In this document: positions 33,238 to 42,594 of the stretch, piece after piece | How the letters are laid out: the number at the start of each line of letters is the position of its first letter | Numbering within the stretch: position 1 is the first letter of the stretch | Origin: CAYOZN01 sp964408455 | GTDB taxonomy: Bacteria; Planctomycetota; Phycisphaerae; UBA1845; UTPLA1 | NCBI GenBank assembly: GCA_964408455.1 | Contig: CAYOZN010000024.1 | Coordinates: 34,091 to 98,090 of the forward strand | Length of the DNA: 64,000 bases | Direction of reading: 5' to 3' | Notes under the pieces: generated by a model | Told to the model about the DNA's origin: nothing | Database searches by the model: none | The model's input: only the letters and a program-made list of their open reading frames with translations | Made by a program: the position numbers and the translations under genes

Positions 33238-36200
33238 ATGAATTCTCTGAAGGTTCGTTTGTGGACGGCGAGCGCGCTTGTTGCGTTCGCCATGCTTCTC
33301 TGTACCACGGCGCGCGTCAGCGCCATCGATTATCCGGAGGTCGAGCCCAATAACAGCAAGGCGGCGGCCACCATCCCCGGCGCGCCGCTGGTTGCGGGCG
33401 ATTCGCTGTCGGGCAATACCACTGGCAGTTCGACCACGGTCGAAGGACCCACATCGGCGGACTATTTCCTGGTGCAGACCGGCGCTCTGTCGCTGGGCGT
33501 GTACGAACACCGCCTGGTGATCACCACCGCAGGCACGGCCGGCCATACTGGCACCATTCGGGTGTTGAGCCAGACTTCCGCTGCCGCGGATACGCTCGCA
33601 GGCATTCCGTGGGACGGCGTGACCGGCAGCGCCGGCACCGCCGACAATGCGGGACAGACCAGCAGCACGGCGACTACTCCGCCCCGGTACGTGAAGTGGT
33701 ACGGCTTTGGCAAGCAGGAGCAGATCTACTTTCGCGTGACGGGCACGGGCTCCACGACCACCGATTACGCCGCCACGCTGGAGACATTCTCGATTGCGCC
33801 CATTGACATCGGCAGCTTCGACCCCGGCCAGATCACGATCAACATGACCGGTCAGGGCCATACCACCGACACCGATTTCTGGGTGTACGACAGCAACTTT
33901 GACGCGATTACGGGATACGGCAACGACGACGCAAACGCCGCCCTGGGCGGCGCGCCAGTCGCCACAACGGCCTTACAGTCCTGGCTGGCCCGCACGTATG
34001 CTCCGGGCGTCTATTACATTGCTGTCTCCAACTTTTCGCTCACGAACAATCAGCCCGCGGCATCGGACGACAACTTCCGCACAGGCGCCCTCGCCGATTT
34101 TCCGGACGCTGTTTTCAATAGCAGCTTGACCGTCAATTTAAACCTGAAGTTTACCATTTCGGATGGCGTCAACTCCGTTGAGGTTCCCAACACCAAACTC
34201 AGCCAGTTTGACGTCAACTGGTTCAAATTCACCGTCCTTCCGGCCGAGGGATCGTGCTGTCTGGCGGACGCCTCCTGCGTCGAAACGAGCGCTTCGGGCT
34301 GCAATGCCCTGAACGGCGTGTTCAACTTCGGCCTGACCTGTGGCGAGACGACGTGCGTCGGCATGGGCGCCTGCTGCGTCGGTGCGACGTGCACCGTTCA
34401 GACGCAGTTGGATTGCGACGGCCTGAGCGGGACGTACGAAGGCGATGGCACTGATTGCGATCCGAATCCGTGCGTGGGCGCGTGCTGCATCACGAGCCTG
34501 CTGGAATGCCAGGACCTTACCGAAGCTGAATGTCTGGCGGCCAGCGGCATCTATCAGGGCGATGGCACCAACTGCCTCGACGTCAACTGCGGCTTCTGCC
34601 AGTGCACGCTGGTGGTCAACGTGTTCCCGCACTACGAGAACTTTGAGGCGTCGGCCACGTGCGGCACGGGCTGCAATCCGGTCTGCAATCTCGCCAGCGA
34701 TTGGACGAATCTGAGCGCCCCGGACGACAACGGCGAATGGGCGGTCGACGTTGGCGGCACGACGTCGGCCGGCACCGGCCCCTCGGTGGACTTCGACCCG
34801 GGAACATCTGCCGGCAAATACGTTTATACGGAGTCTTCAAGCTGCAACAACCGTACGGCGATCCTGCTGAGTCCTTGTTATGACCTCACGGTGCTCACGT
34901 CACCGGAGTTCAGCTTCGCCTATCACATGTTCGGGGCGGTCCAGGGCAGCCTGTTTGTCGAAGTGTCCACCGACGGCTGCGTCAGCTGGACCGAGGAATT
35001 CAGCGTCATCGGCCAGAACATCGATCAATGGTTCACTCAGACGATCAGCCTGGCCGCCTACCAGGCGTCGAGCAACGTGCGAATCCGGATCCGCGGCGTG
35101 ACTGCGGCAACCGATTTCACCAGCGACATGGCTGTCGATGCACTGCTGGTTCAGGAAGCGCCCACCGAGGGCGCCTGCTGCACCGGCATCAACTGCACCA
35201 TTGAGACGCCGACCAGCTGCAGCCAGTTGGGCGGCATTTTCCAGGGCCTGGGGACCGGTTGCGACCCGACACCGTGCAGCGGGGCCTGCTGCCATACAGA
35301 CGGCAGCTGCACGGATGAGGCCGACGATTTCGCCTGCATCAACGTTGGCGGCACCTTTTTCGGCATCGGCTCTACTTGCGGCAGCGTCTTCTGCGGCGGG
35401 GCGTGCTGCCATGTTGACGGCACCTGCACGGACGAGTTCAGCGCGAACAGTTGCGGCGCCGCCGGCGGCGTCTTCCAGGGGGCCGGCACCGACTGCGGCT
35501 CGGCACAGTGCCCGCAGCCAAACGACGACTGCGTGAATGCCATTCCCCTGGTGCTCGGTGTATCGGTATTCGGCAACAATGTCGGGGCGATCGACGACGG
35601 CGCGCCGACGTGCGGCACCACTTCGCCGAACCAGGGACTGTGGTACAGCATCGCGGGTACCGGCAACACGATGACGGTTACGACCTGTATGCCGGGCACA
35701 GACTTTGACACCATGCTCCAGGTCTGGTGCGGCTGCGATCTGGTTTTCTGCGTCGGCGGCGACGATGACGCCGATGCGCCGTTTGATCCCGCCTGCGAGG
35801 TTCCGAGCGCTCCTGGGATTAATCGCGCTTCGCGCTTCTCCTGGTGCTCTCAGTCCGGGCAGGATTACTTCATCCATGTCGGCGGATTCAGCTCGACATC
35901 CGGGAATTTCGAGTTGATCGTCACTGACGATGGCGTGCCGTGTGCCAATCCCGCGGCCTGTTCGCCGCCGGAAAATGACGATTGTTTCAACGCGACGGAG
36001 ATTCTGGCCGTGCCGTTCACCGACTCGGCGGCGCACTTCGCCGCATTCGGCGACATCGACGTTGGATGCAATGCTGGCGCAAACGTGGAAACGCGACACG
36101 GCGTCTGGTGGACGTACACGCCCACCGCCAACTGCCTGGCCACGATCAGCGAAACGTCGACCAACGACACCGTCACGGCAATTTTCACGGGCCCGGATTG

Positions 36201-37578
36201 CAACAGTCTGTCGGAGATACAGTGTTCGGATCCCGAAACATCGACGATCGCCATGTCGGCAGGCACTCAGTACTGGATCCTGGTGGGCATGTGGTCGTCG
36301 ACTACTGTGCCTACCACGCCGGTGTCGATCACGTTCGACTGCCTGCTGCCGCCGGCGAATGACGAGTGCGCCGGAGCAACCGAGATTCTGACGGTGCCCT
36401 ACTTCGATTCGGCGAATCACATTACGGCAACGCCGGACGTCGATGTGGCCTGCAACGCTGCCGCAAATACCGAAACGCGACACGGCGTCTGGTGGACGTA
36501 CACGCCCGCTGCCGACTGCCTGGGAACGATCAGCGAAACGTCGACCAACGACACCGTGACCGCAGTCTTTACGGGAGCGGACTGCAATACACTGACGGAG
36601 ATTCAGTGCTCCGATCCCGAATCATCGACGATTGCCATGTCCGCAGGCACTCAGTACTGGATCCTGGTAGGCATGTTTTCGGCAACCACGGTGCCAACGA
36701 CGCCGGTGTCGATCACATTCGACTGCCTCGAGCCGACAGGGCAGTGCTGCGTGGCCGAGACGTGCAGTATAGAAACTCAGACCAACTGCGTGTCCTTCGG
36801 TGGTGTGTACGGTGGCAACGATACGACCTGCGAGGGCGATCTGGTCTTCGTTGACAATAATGTTTACGCCATTCCCGATAACGATCCTGCCGGTGTATCG
36901 AGTTCTCTGGCGGTTCCCGCGGTCGACGTCACCGACGTTGTCGTGGAAATCACTTTCGCGCCGGAACACGCCTGGCTCGGCGACATGATCGCCACGCTCA
37001 CTTACGACGACGGTATCGGCGGCATCATCACCGCCGATCTCTTCGCCAGAGTCGGTCGCGGCGAGCAGATCACCTCTGGCTCGCCGTTCGGCAACGGAAA
37101 CGATATGAACGGGCTCTATCGCTTTGGCGATGCATTCCTGCTCAACCTCTGGACCGAGCCGGCCGTCGGCGGCGACCAGCCGCAGGGCGACTATCGCGCC
37201 TCCACCAACAACAACTCCGGCCTGACGACCTATCCGGACAATGGAACCTTCGTCGATCTGAACACGGTCTTCGGCGGTCCCAAGGCCGCGGGCACCTGGA
37301 CCTTAAAGATCGCGGATGTTGGCGCTGCCCTCACCGGTTCCTTCAGCTGGAAACTGGTGCTCAATGGCGGCGGGGATTCGCCCTGTGCAGCGGATTGCGC
37401 GTGCCTCGGCGACACGGATGCCAGCCTGACGCTCGACGGCAACGACGTCGCCAGCTTCACGCAGGCCATCCTGGATGGCAACGGCGAATGCGCCGACGTG
37501 AACGAGGATACATTCGTCAATCTCGACGACGTGGATCCATTCGTGATGAAGCTCATCATGGGTGAGACCTGCGAGTAG
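33238..37578 (+). CDS. Giant secreted Cys-rich modular protein with C-terminal dockerin-like domain
   Basis: 1446 residues from the ATG at 33238 (GGAAGGAA upstream; a longer frame was rejected). Signal peptide ALVAFAMLLCTTARVSA; an N-terminal DVUA0089-like domain (about 30-345, starting YPEVEPNNSKAAATIPG); GACC modules of about 35 residues with six Cys each (three near 345-450, three near 650-760, one more near 1180); a MAM-like beta domain (about 455-645); three PPC-like domains opening with N-D-D/E-C (PPENDDCFNATEIL), two of them almost identical; a P-domain-like region (about 1215-1370, VYAIPDNDPAGVSSSL); and a final CLGDTDASLTLDGNDVA dockerin-like EF-hand pair. Function not known; surface or extracellular adhesion or scaffolding is inference. 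It is the larger of two tandem paralogues. Confidence 0.85.
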   Translation: MNSLKVRLWTASALVAFAMLLCTTARVSAIDYPEVEPNNSKAAATIPGAPLVAGDSLSGNTTGSSTTVEGPTSADYFLVQTGALSLGVYEHRLVITTAGTAGHTGTIRVLSQTSAAADTLAGIPWDGVTGSAGTADNAGQTSSTATTPPRYVKWYGFGKQEQIYFRVTGTGSTTTDYAATLETFSIAPIDIGSFDPGQITINMTGQGHTTDTDFWVYDSNFDAITGYGNDDANAALGGAPVATTALQSWLARTYAPGVYYIAVSNFSLTNNQPAASDDNFRTGALADFPDAVFNSSLTVNLNLKFTISDGVNSVEVPNTKLSQFDVNWFKFTVLPAEGSCCLADASCVETSASGCNALNGVFNFGLTCGETTCVGMGACCVGATCTVQTQLDCDGLSGTYEGDGTDCDPNPCVGACCITSLLECQDLTEAECLAASGIYQGDGTNCLDVNCGFCQCTLVVNVFPHYENFEASATCGTGCNPVCNLASDWTNLSAPDDNGEWAVDVGGTTSAGTGPSVDFDPGTSAGKYVYTESSSCNNRTAILLSPCYDLTVLTSPEFSFAYHMFGAVQGSLFVEVSTDGCVSWTEEFSVIGQNIDQWFTQTISLAAYQASSNVRIRIRGVTAATDFTSDMAVDALLVQEAPTEGACCTGINCTIETPTSCSQLGGIFQGLGTGCDPTPCSGACCHTDGSCTDEADDFACINVGGTFFGIGSTCGSVFCGGACCHVDGTCTDEFSANSCGAAGGVFQGAGTDCGSAQCPQPNDDCVNAIPLVLGVSVFGNNVGAIDDGAPTCGTTSPNQGLWYSIAGTGNTMTVTTCMPGTDFDTMLQVWCGCDLVFCVGGDDDADAPFDPACEVPSAPGINRASRFSWCSQSGQDYFIHVGGFSSTSGNFELIVTDDGVPCANPAACSPPENDDCFNATEILAVPFTDSAAHFAAFGDIDVGCNAGANVETRHGVWWTYTPTANCLATISETSTNDTVTAIFTGPDCNSLSEIQCSDPETSTIAMSAGTQYWILVGMWSSTTVPTTPVSITFDCLLPPANDECAGATEILTVPYFDSANHITATPDVDVACNAAANTETRHGVWWTYTPAADCLGTISETSTNDTVTAVFTGADCNTLTEIQCSDPESSTIAMSAGTQYWILVGMFSATTVPTTPVSITFDCLEPTGQCCVAETCSIETQTNCVSFGGVYGGNDTTCEGDLVFVDNNVYAIPDNDPAGVSSSLAVPAVDVTDVVVEITFAPEHAWLGDMIATLTYDDGIGGIITADLFARVGRGEQITSGSPFGNGNDMNGLYRFGDAFLLNLWTEPAVGGDQPQGDYRASTNNNSGLTTYPDNGTFVDLNTVFGGPKAAGTWTLKIADVGAALTGSFSWKLVLNGGGDSPCAADCACLGDTDASLTLDGNDVASFTQAILDGNGECADVNEDTFVNLDDVDPFVMKLIMGETCE
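35968..36735. repeat. Internal tandem duplication of a PPC-like domain
   Basis: Two consecutive units of about 384 bp (offset measured between the conserved ACGCGACACGGCGTCTGGTG at 36091 and its copy at 36475). Sequence identity is highest over the second half of each unit (GVWWTYTP, SETSTNDTV, AGTQYWILVGM). Confidence 0.85.
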
Positions 37579-37622
37579 TCGAGGGCCGCCGGGCCGCTGA
37601 ATGCGGCTGCTGAGTTCACAAC

Positions 37623-37657
37623 GCGGGGCGGTGCGACGAACAGTCGCGCCGCCCCGC
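37623..37657 (+). terminator. Terminator-like hairpin after the first large gene
   Basis: Outer arms GCGGGGCGG/CCGCCCCGC and inner GCGAC/GTCGC with one mismatch. The following bases (TCTCGTTGTGG) have no T tract, so termination efficiency is uncertain. Confidence 0.55.
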
Positions 37658-37749
37658 TCTCGTTGTGGCCCGGCAAGACAGTCGCCCGGCTGAACCCGCG
37701 GCCCGGCTGGGCCGGGAATCGGGAGACTACCCATATCGGCCTGTCGCTA

Positions 37750-37778
37750 TTGACTTCACCGTTACATTTGTGTTACGG
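37750..37778 (+). promoter_or_regulatory. Candidate promoter of the 38088-41174 gene
   Basis: TTGACT (37750-37755), 17-base spacer, TTACGG (37773-37778). The -35 element matches well; the -10 is weak. It has the same -35 and spacing as the element ahead of the paralogous gene, which is the reason to report it. Confidence 0.25.
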
Positions 37779-38087
37779 TTGCCGGTCGTATCAGTGTGTA
37801 GGGGAGGTAGTTGCATTCATCGGGGCTTTCCGCGCGGGCCTTCCGCCGCGGGGCATCTGGTACCCCAAATACACGCACTTAACTGACGGTTGTATGGCGT
37901 CCGCCTTTGCCGCTCGTGGCATTGGCCGGAGTGCATCAACTACCCAAAAGGCGAATGTCGCCATCACCGCCCCTCGGCGCGAAGCGTCGCCATTCGGCGC
38001 CTGCTTGGACCTTCGCCTTCCAGGTCGGAGTGAATTCACGTCGAATTCCCGGCCTTTTGAAAACCTTTGCAGGAAGGGACAAGGCCC

Positions 38088-41000
38088 ATGTATCACCAGA
38101 AGTCTCGTCAATGCGCGATTGCAGTCCTGATCGCGGGAGCAGTCGTTTTCCTCTGCTCAGCGCGCGTCCTCGCCGTGGACTACCCGGAAGTCGAGCCCAA
38201 TAACAGCAAGGGCGCTGCGACCATTCCGGCAGCACCGCTGGTCGCCGGCGACGCGCTGACCGGCAACACGACCGGTTCCTCGACGACGGTGGAGGGTCCC
38301 ACATCGGCGGACTACTTCCTGGTTGAGACGGCGGCGGCGCCGCTGGGGATCTATCAGCACCGCCTGGTCATTTTCACCTTTGGGGCGGAGGGCCATACCG
38401 GGACGATCCGCGCGCTCAATCAGCTGGGCGCCCCCGCGGACACGATTCCGGGCATTCCCTGGGACGGCGGGCTGGGATCGGCCGGGAATACTGACGCCGT
38501 CGGCCAGACCAGCACACCGGCGACGTTTCCGCCGCGCTATGTTCAGTGGTACGGCTTCGGCAAGGGCGAGCAGATCTACTATCGGGTACACGGCACGGGC
38601 ACCACGGTAGACGACTATTTCGCATCGCTGGAGACACTCCCGATCGATCCGGTGGACATCGGCAGCTTTCAGGCCGGCCTGATCACCATCAACCTGGGCG
38701 ACCAGGGTCATACGACCGACACGGAGGTGTGGGTTTACGACGCCGGGTTCGATGCCATTGCCGGCTACGGCAACGACGATTCCAGCACGACGCTCGGGGG
38801 AGCGCCTGCGTCGACATCGCGGTCGTGGCTCGCCCGCAACTACAGCGCCGGCGTGTACTACATCGCGGTCACCAACTTCGCGCTGACGAACGACCAGCCG
38901 TCTCCGTCGGACGACAACTTCCGCACGGGTGCGATGGCCGATTTTCCCAACGCCGTCTGGAACAGCAGCACGGCCATCAATGTGGATTTGACGTTCACCA
39001 TTGAGGACGTCGCCGGGCCAATCCAGGTGCCCAACACGAAGTTCAGCCAGTATGACATCAACTGGTTCAAGTTCACCGTGCTTCCGCCCGAGGGCTCGTG
39101 CTGCCTGGCCGATACGTCGTGCCTGGAAACCAGTGCGATCGGTTGTGCCAACCTGAATGGCGTGTTCAGCTTCGGCCTGACATGCGGCGAGACGACGTGC
39201 ATCGGCTTCGGCGCCTGCTGCGAGGGCGTCGCCTGTTCGATCGAGACCTTTAACGGCTGCGTCAATGCCGGCGGCACCTACCAGGGCGATGGAACCACCT
39301 GCGATCCCAATCCGTGCTTCGGCGCCTGCTGCCGTCCGGATGGATTCTGCACGCACGAAGTGGATGAGACTGCCTGCGCAGCGGCGGGCGGCACCTTCCT
39401 GGGCGCCGGCACGGACTGCGTTTTCAGCAACTGCTTCGGGGCATGCTGCCAGCCGCTGGGCGGCTGCCTCGATGAGACCGAGACCAATTGCGCCGCGTCG
39501 GGCGGCACCTTCCAGGGCTATTCCACGTCGTGTGCGACGTCTCAATGCCCGCAGCCCAACGACGACTGCGCGAGCGCCATCCCGCTCGTCCTGGATCAGA
39601 TTGTCTTCGGCAACAACAGCAGCGCGCTGGATGACGGCGGCATTCCGACCTGCGGCACCTCCGAACCCAACCAGGGCGTGTGGTACAGCGTCGTCGGCAA
39701 CGGCAACACGCTGACGGCAAGCACCTGCTTCCCCGGCACCGACTTCGACACCAAGATCCAGGTGTGGTGCAGCTGCGATATCTCGGGCTGCGTGGGCGGC
39801 AATGACGACGCCGTCGGCGCTCCCCCGGAGTGTGCCCTCGGCACGCTCAATCGCAAGTCGCGCGTAACCTGGTGTTCCGAGGTTGGCCACACCTATGTCA
39901 TCATGGTAGGTGGATTTAGCACGGCGGTCGGCAACTTCGAATTTGCCGTGCTCGACGACGGCATTCCCTGTGCACCTTCCGTCCCCTGCTCGCCGCCCAC
40001 CAACGACGACTGCATTACGGCAACTGACATCGTCTCGGTGCCGTACATCGAGGCCATTGCACATGCGACGGCCACGCCCGATCTCGACGTGGACTGCAAT
40101 GCCGACGCCAACGTGGAGACGCGATACGGCGTCTGGTTCCGCCACGCGCCGGCTGCCAACTGCACGGGCGTCTTCAGCGAAACGTCGACCAACGACATCG
40201 TCATCGCGATCTTCGAGGGGCCCGACTGCAACAGCCTCGTACCGCTGTCGTGCTCGGCCGCCGATACAACGACGGTCGACATGTTCGCCGGCACGACCTA
40301 CTGGTTCCTGGTCGGCATGTCGTCCGCAACGACGATTCCGTCCACGCCAATCGTGGTTGAATTCGACTGCCTGGAGCCGACCGGCCGATGCTGCGTCGGG
40401 AACTCCTGCTCGGTTGTCACGCAGCTCAACTGCGTCGGCCTCGGTGGCGCTTACCTCGGCGATGGCACGAGCTGCGATTCGGCCGCCGGCAATCCGCAGA
40501 CCTACAGCTCGTTCCCCGGTATCGCCATTCCGGACAACAACGCCGCCGGCGTCACGGATACCATTTTCATTCCTGACGACGTCAACATCGGCGATGTGAA
40601 CCTGCACCTGGACGTGACTCACAGCTGGGTTGGCGACCTGATCGTGACGATCACTCATCCGGATGGCTTCACTGCGGTCACGGCCTACGATCGCCCTGGC
40701 GTGCCGGTCCTCAGCACGGTGGGCTGCTCAAATAACAATCTCAACATTGTTCTGGACGATGAGGGAACGGGCGGCCTGATTGAGGATACGTGCGATGCGG
40801 GTGGCACTGAGTTCCCGCAATCGCCGCCGAACTACGTGCCGAACAATCCGCTGAACGCATTTGACGGCCTGAGTACGGCCGGCATCTGGAGCATCCAGAT
40901 CTCGGACAACGCGGGCGCCGATCTTGGCACTCTGAACTCCTGGTCGCTGATCATCGATCAACAGGGACCTCCGCCGTGCGAGGCTGGCGATTGCAACTGC

Positions 41001-41174
41001 CCCGGCGATACGGACGGCAACCAGACGCTGGACGGCAACGACCTGGCGAGCTTTACGCTGGCCATTCTCAATGGCAGCGGCCAGTGTGCGGATGTGAACG
41101 GAGATACGCTGGTCAATCTGGACGACGTGGACGCATTCGTCACGCGGCTGGTTGACGGCGAGACGTGTAACTGA
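38088..41174 (+). CDS. Secreted Cys-rich modular protein with dockerin-like end, paralogue of the upstream gene
   Basis: 1028 residues from the ATG at 38088 (GGAAGGGACAAGG upstream). Signal peptide AVLIAGAVVFLCSARVLA; the N-terminal 330 residues closely follow the upstream protein (YPEVEPNNSKGAATIPAAPL, WYGFGKGEQIYYRVHGTG). Then GACC modules (for example GACCRPDGFCTHEVDETAC and GACCQPLGGCLDETETNC), one PPC-like domain opening SPPTNDDCITATDI where the paralogue has two, a P-domain-like region (IAIPDNNAAGVTDTIF) and dockerin-like GDTDGNQTLDGNDLASF. It lacks the MAM-like insert of its neighbour. Likely a tandem duplicate; role unknown. Confidence 0.85.
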   Translation: MYHQKSRQCAIAVLIAGAVVFLCSARVLAVDYPEVEPNNSKGAATIPAAPLVAGDALTGNTTGSSTTVEGPTSADYFLVETAAAPLGIYQHRLVIFTFGAEGHTGTIRALNQLGAPADTIPGIPWDGGLGSAGNTDAVGQTSTPATFPPRYVQWYGFGKGEQIYYRVHGTGTTVDDYFASLETLPIDPVDIGSFQAGLITINLGDQGHTTDTEVWVYDAGFDAIAGYGNDDSSTTLGGAPASTSRSWLARNYSAGVYYIAVTNFALTNDQPSPSDDNFRTGAMADFPNAVWNSSTAINVDLTFTIEDVAGPIQVPNTKFSQYDINWFKFTVLPPEGSCCLADTSCLETSAIGCANLNGVFSFGLTCGETTCIGFGACCEGVACSIETFNGCVNAGGTYQGDGTTCDPNPCFGACCRPDGFCTHEVDETACAAAGGTFLGAGTDCVFSNCFGACCQPLGGCLDETETNCAASGGTFQGYSTSCATSQCPQPNDDCASAIPLVLDQIVFGNNSSALDDGGIPTCGTSEPNQGVWYSVVGNGNTLTASTCFPGTDFDTKIQVWCSCDISGCVGGNDDAVGAPPECALGTLNRKSRVTWCSEVGHTYVIMVGGFSTAVGNFEFAVLDDGIPCAPSVPCSPPTNDDCITATDIVSVPYIEAIAHATATPDLDVDCNADANVETRYGVWFRHAPAANCTGVFSETSTNDIVIAIFEGPDCNSLVPLSCSAADTTTVDMFAGTTYWFLVGMSSATTIPSTPIVVEFDCLEPTGRCCVGNSCSVVTQLNCVGLGGAYLGDGTSCDSAAGNPQTYSSFPGIAIPDNNAAGVTDTIFIPDDVNIGDVNLHLDVTHSWVGDLIVTITHPDGFTAVTAYDRPGVPVLSTVGCSNNNLNIVLDDEGTGGLIEDTCDAGGTEFPQSPPNYVPNNPLNAFDGLSTAGIWSIQISDNAGADLGTLNSWSLIIDQQGPPPCEAGDCNCPGDTDGNQTLDGNDLASFTLAILNGSGQCADVNGDTLVNLDDVDAFVTRLVDGETCN

Positions 41175-41220
41175 TCGACAGACTTACGCCGTTAATTTGC
41201 GGCGTTTGACTTCACATGAG

Positions 41221-41258
41221 GGGCGGCACGACACACGTCGTGCCGCCCTGCTTTTTTT
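41221..41258 (+). terminator. Rho-independent terminator after the second large gene
   Basis: Perfect 12-bp stem GGGCGGCACGAC/GTCGTGCCGCCC with ACAC loop (41233-41236), followed by TGC and seven T residues at 41252-41258. 47 bases after the stop codon. Confidence 0.9.
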
Positions 41259-41436
41259 CCGTCAATTGATTCTGCGTCGACATGAAGCGTGCGACCGAGT
41301 CGCCTTATGCCGTGATGCCGTACAGCGACAGTATCGCGGCGGCCGCCACCTTCGCGGTGGTTTGCCGATGGTTGCGATTTGAAGCGTCTGCGCGGGGGAA
41401 GCGATGAAGCGTATAACGCAGGTTGCGGCGGCGCGT

Positions 41437-41489
41437 AAAAAAATGCGAGGCCGAGGTGGCGTTCCGGTAAACACCAACCCGGCCTCGCA
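41437..41489 (-). terminator. Rho-independent terminator after the sigma/dockerin operon
   Basis: Minus-strand stem TGCGAGGCCG/CGGCCTCGCA with an inner GGTG/CACC helix, followed by seven T residues (41443-41437). It lies 26 bases after the stop codon of the 41516-41974 gene. Confidence 0.88.
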
Positions 41490-41515
41490 CTGCAAGAGAA
41501 TTTCAAGGAAAGCGG

Positions 41516-41974
41516 TTAGCGACTGCTTTCCAGAAGGCAGCGAGTCATTTCGTTCTTGAGCTGGTTTTGCTCATCGACGGTCAACTCGCTGCTTTGCAGA
41601 CGCTCCATGAAGGCCGGAATGTCACGGCCATCCACGAGGCCATCACCGTTGTAGTCACCTTTGCAGATGGCTACGGCGGCGTCGGCCAGTTCCGGCTGGC
41701 CGGGCTGCATGGATGTCGCGACCATTTCGTTCAACCTGGAGGTCTGCGTGGGGAACAGGAAGGTGCCAACGAACGCAGCGGCGACTGCGGCTGCCGCAGT
41801 CAAGGGCGCACCCACCCAGATCCAGCGGGACCGCTGCCCATTGACGGTTCGCACCGCCACGGGGGCCGCGGCCTGCCACGGGAAACGGGCCGACGCGCCG
41901 GCAAAGGCACCATGCTGATGGGCCTTTCCCAGAGCGACGAGCAGGTGTTCCATGTTATCCGTGATTCGGGACAT
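41516..41974 (-). CDS. Membrane protein with extracytoplasmic dockerin-like EF-hand, partner of the ECF sigma factor
   Basis: 152 residues from the ATG at 41974 (GAGGAAC upstream), one membrane segment (about residues 52-74, WIWVGAPLTAAAAVAAAFVG...). By the positive-inside pattern residues 1-50 face the cytoplasm and 75-152 are outside. The outer part has CKGDYNGDGLVDGRDIPAF (residues 104-122), a single dockerin-like calcium-binding loop, and ends CLLESSR. It starts 17 bases after the sigma gene stop, and a terminator follows. The position and topology fit an anti-sigma factor or sensor, but no known anti-sigma motif was seen, so that role is inference. Confidence 0.75.
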   Translation of the reverse strand: MSRITDNMEHLLVALGKAHQHGAFAGASARFPWQAAAPVAVRTVNGQRSRWIWVGAPLTAAAAVAAAFVGTFLFPTQTSRLNEMVATSMQPGQPELADAAVAICKGDYNGDGLVDGRDIPAFMERLQSSELTVDEQNQLKNEMTRCLLESSR

Positions 41975-41991
41975 TCTTGTTCCTCGTAGTG

Positions 41992-42594
41992 CTATTGCGG
42001 GTGGTCGCCTTCGTGCGCAGAAAAAATCGACGAAAATTCGATTTCTTTCTCGGCCAGGCATCGGCGGAGACGGTCCAATAACCGGGGAATCACGCGCTCC
42101 CGCAGCGTCGCCTCGGGGATGTTAACCTGTTGTGCGACAACCCTTAACGTCTGTCCCTCGAAGTAGCGGAGCCGCACGATGCCGGCCTCGTCCGGCTCGA
42201 GGCGGGACAGGCAGTCGTTGAGGCCGGCCAGCACCTCGGCCTCGTGGGCGAGCGTCTCGGGGTCGAGGGCGTCCACCTCCGCATCGCTGGGGCGGTGCGG
42301 CTCGTTACCGGTCACCACCTGTAGAGGCCCCCGCCGCAGCATCTCCCGGAACACGTTGCGGGCAATTCCGCTGACCCAGACCAGAAATGGGTATTTTGGC
42401 TCATATCGCATCCGCTGGTCGAAGGCCCTGCACCAGGTTTCGTTGACCAGATCGTCGAGCCAGTCCGCCCGGCCGCATATTCGCCACGCGACGAGGCGCA
42501 GACGCTCTTCGTAAGCCCTGTAAACACGTTCGAAAGCGCGCTCGTCTCCCGTGTTGATTGCGGCGGACCCGTCGTCGTGCTGACCGTCAGGCAT
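41992..42594 (-). CDS. ECF-type RNA polymerase sigma factor
   Basis: 200 residues from the ATG at 42594. Region 2 contains ERVYRAYEERLRLVAWRICG with DWLDDLVNETWCRAFDQ and PKYPFLVWVSGIARNVFREM; region 4 contains LEPDEAGIVRLRYFEGQTLR and EATLRERVIPRLLDRLRRCL, a helix-turn-helix. This matches planctomycete ECF sigma factors that are not extracytoplasmic-stress RpoE proper. It is transcribed with the dockerin-bearing membrane protein downstream. Divergent from pntA with a 316-base gap. Confidence 0.88.
   Translation of the reverse strand: MPDGQHDDGSAAINTGDERAFERVYRAYEERLRLVAWRICGRADWLDDLVNETWCRAFDQRMRYEPKYPFLVWVSGIARNVFREMLRRGPLQVVTGNEPHRPSDAEVDALDPETLAHEAEVLAGLNDCLSRLEPDEAGIVRLRYFEGQTLRVVAQQVNIPEATLRERVIPRLLDRLRRCLAEKEIEFSSIFSAHEGDHPQ

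Larger units (their letters stand above)
37579..38087. other. Gene-free stretch between the two large secreted-protein genes
   Basis: About 509 bases with no supported gene. It carries a hairpin at 37623-37657 and a candidate promoter at 37750-37778, so it is an ordinary terminator-promoter region. Small overlapping frames on both strands were judged not coding. Confidence 0.5.

Noticed and set aside
34900..36483. 527-codon minus-strand frame
   Set aside because: Antisense of the large secreted gene with no motif.
38157..40658. 833-codon minus-strand frame
   Set aside because: Antisense to a Cys-rich secreted protein; high GC makes stops rare, and composition is not protein-like.
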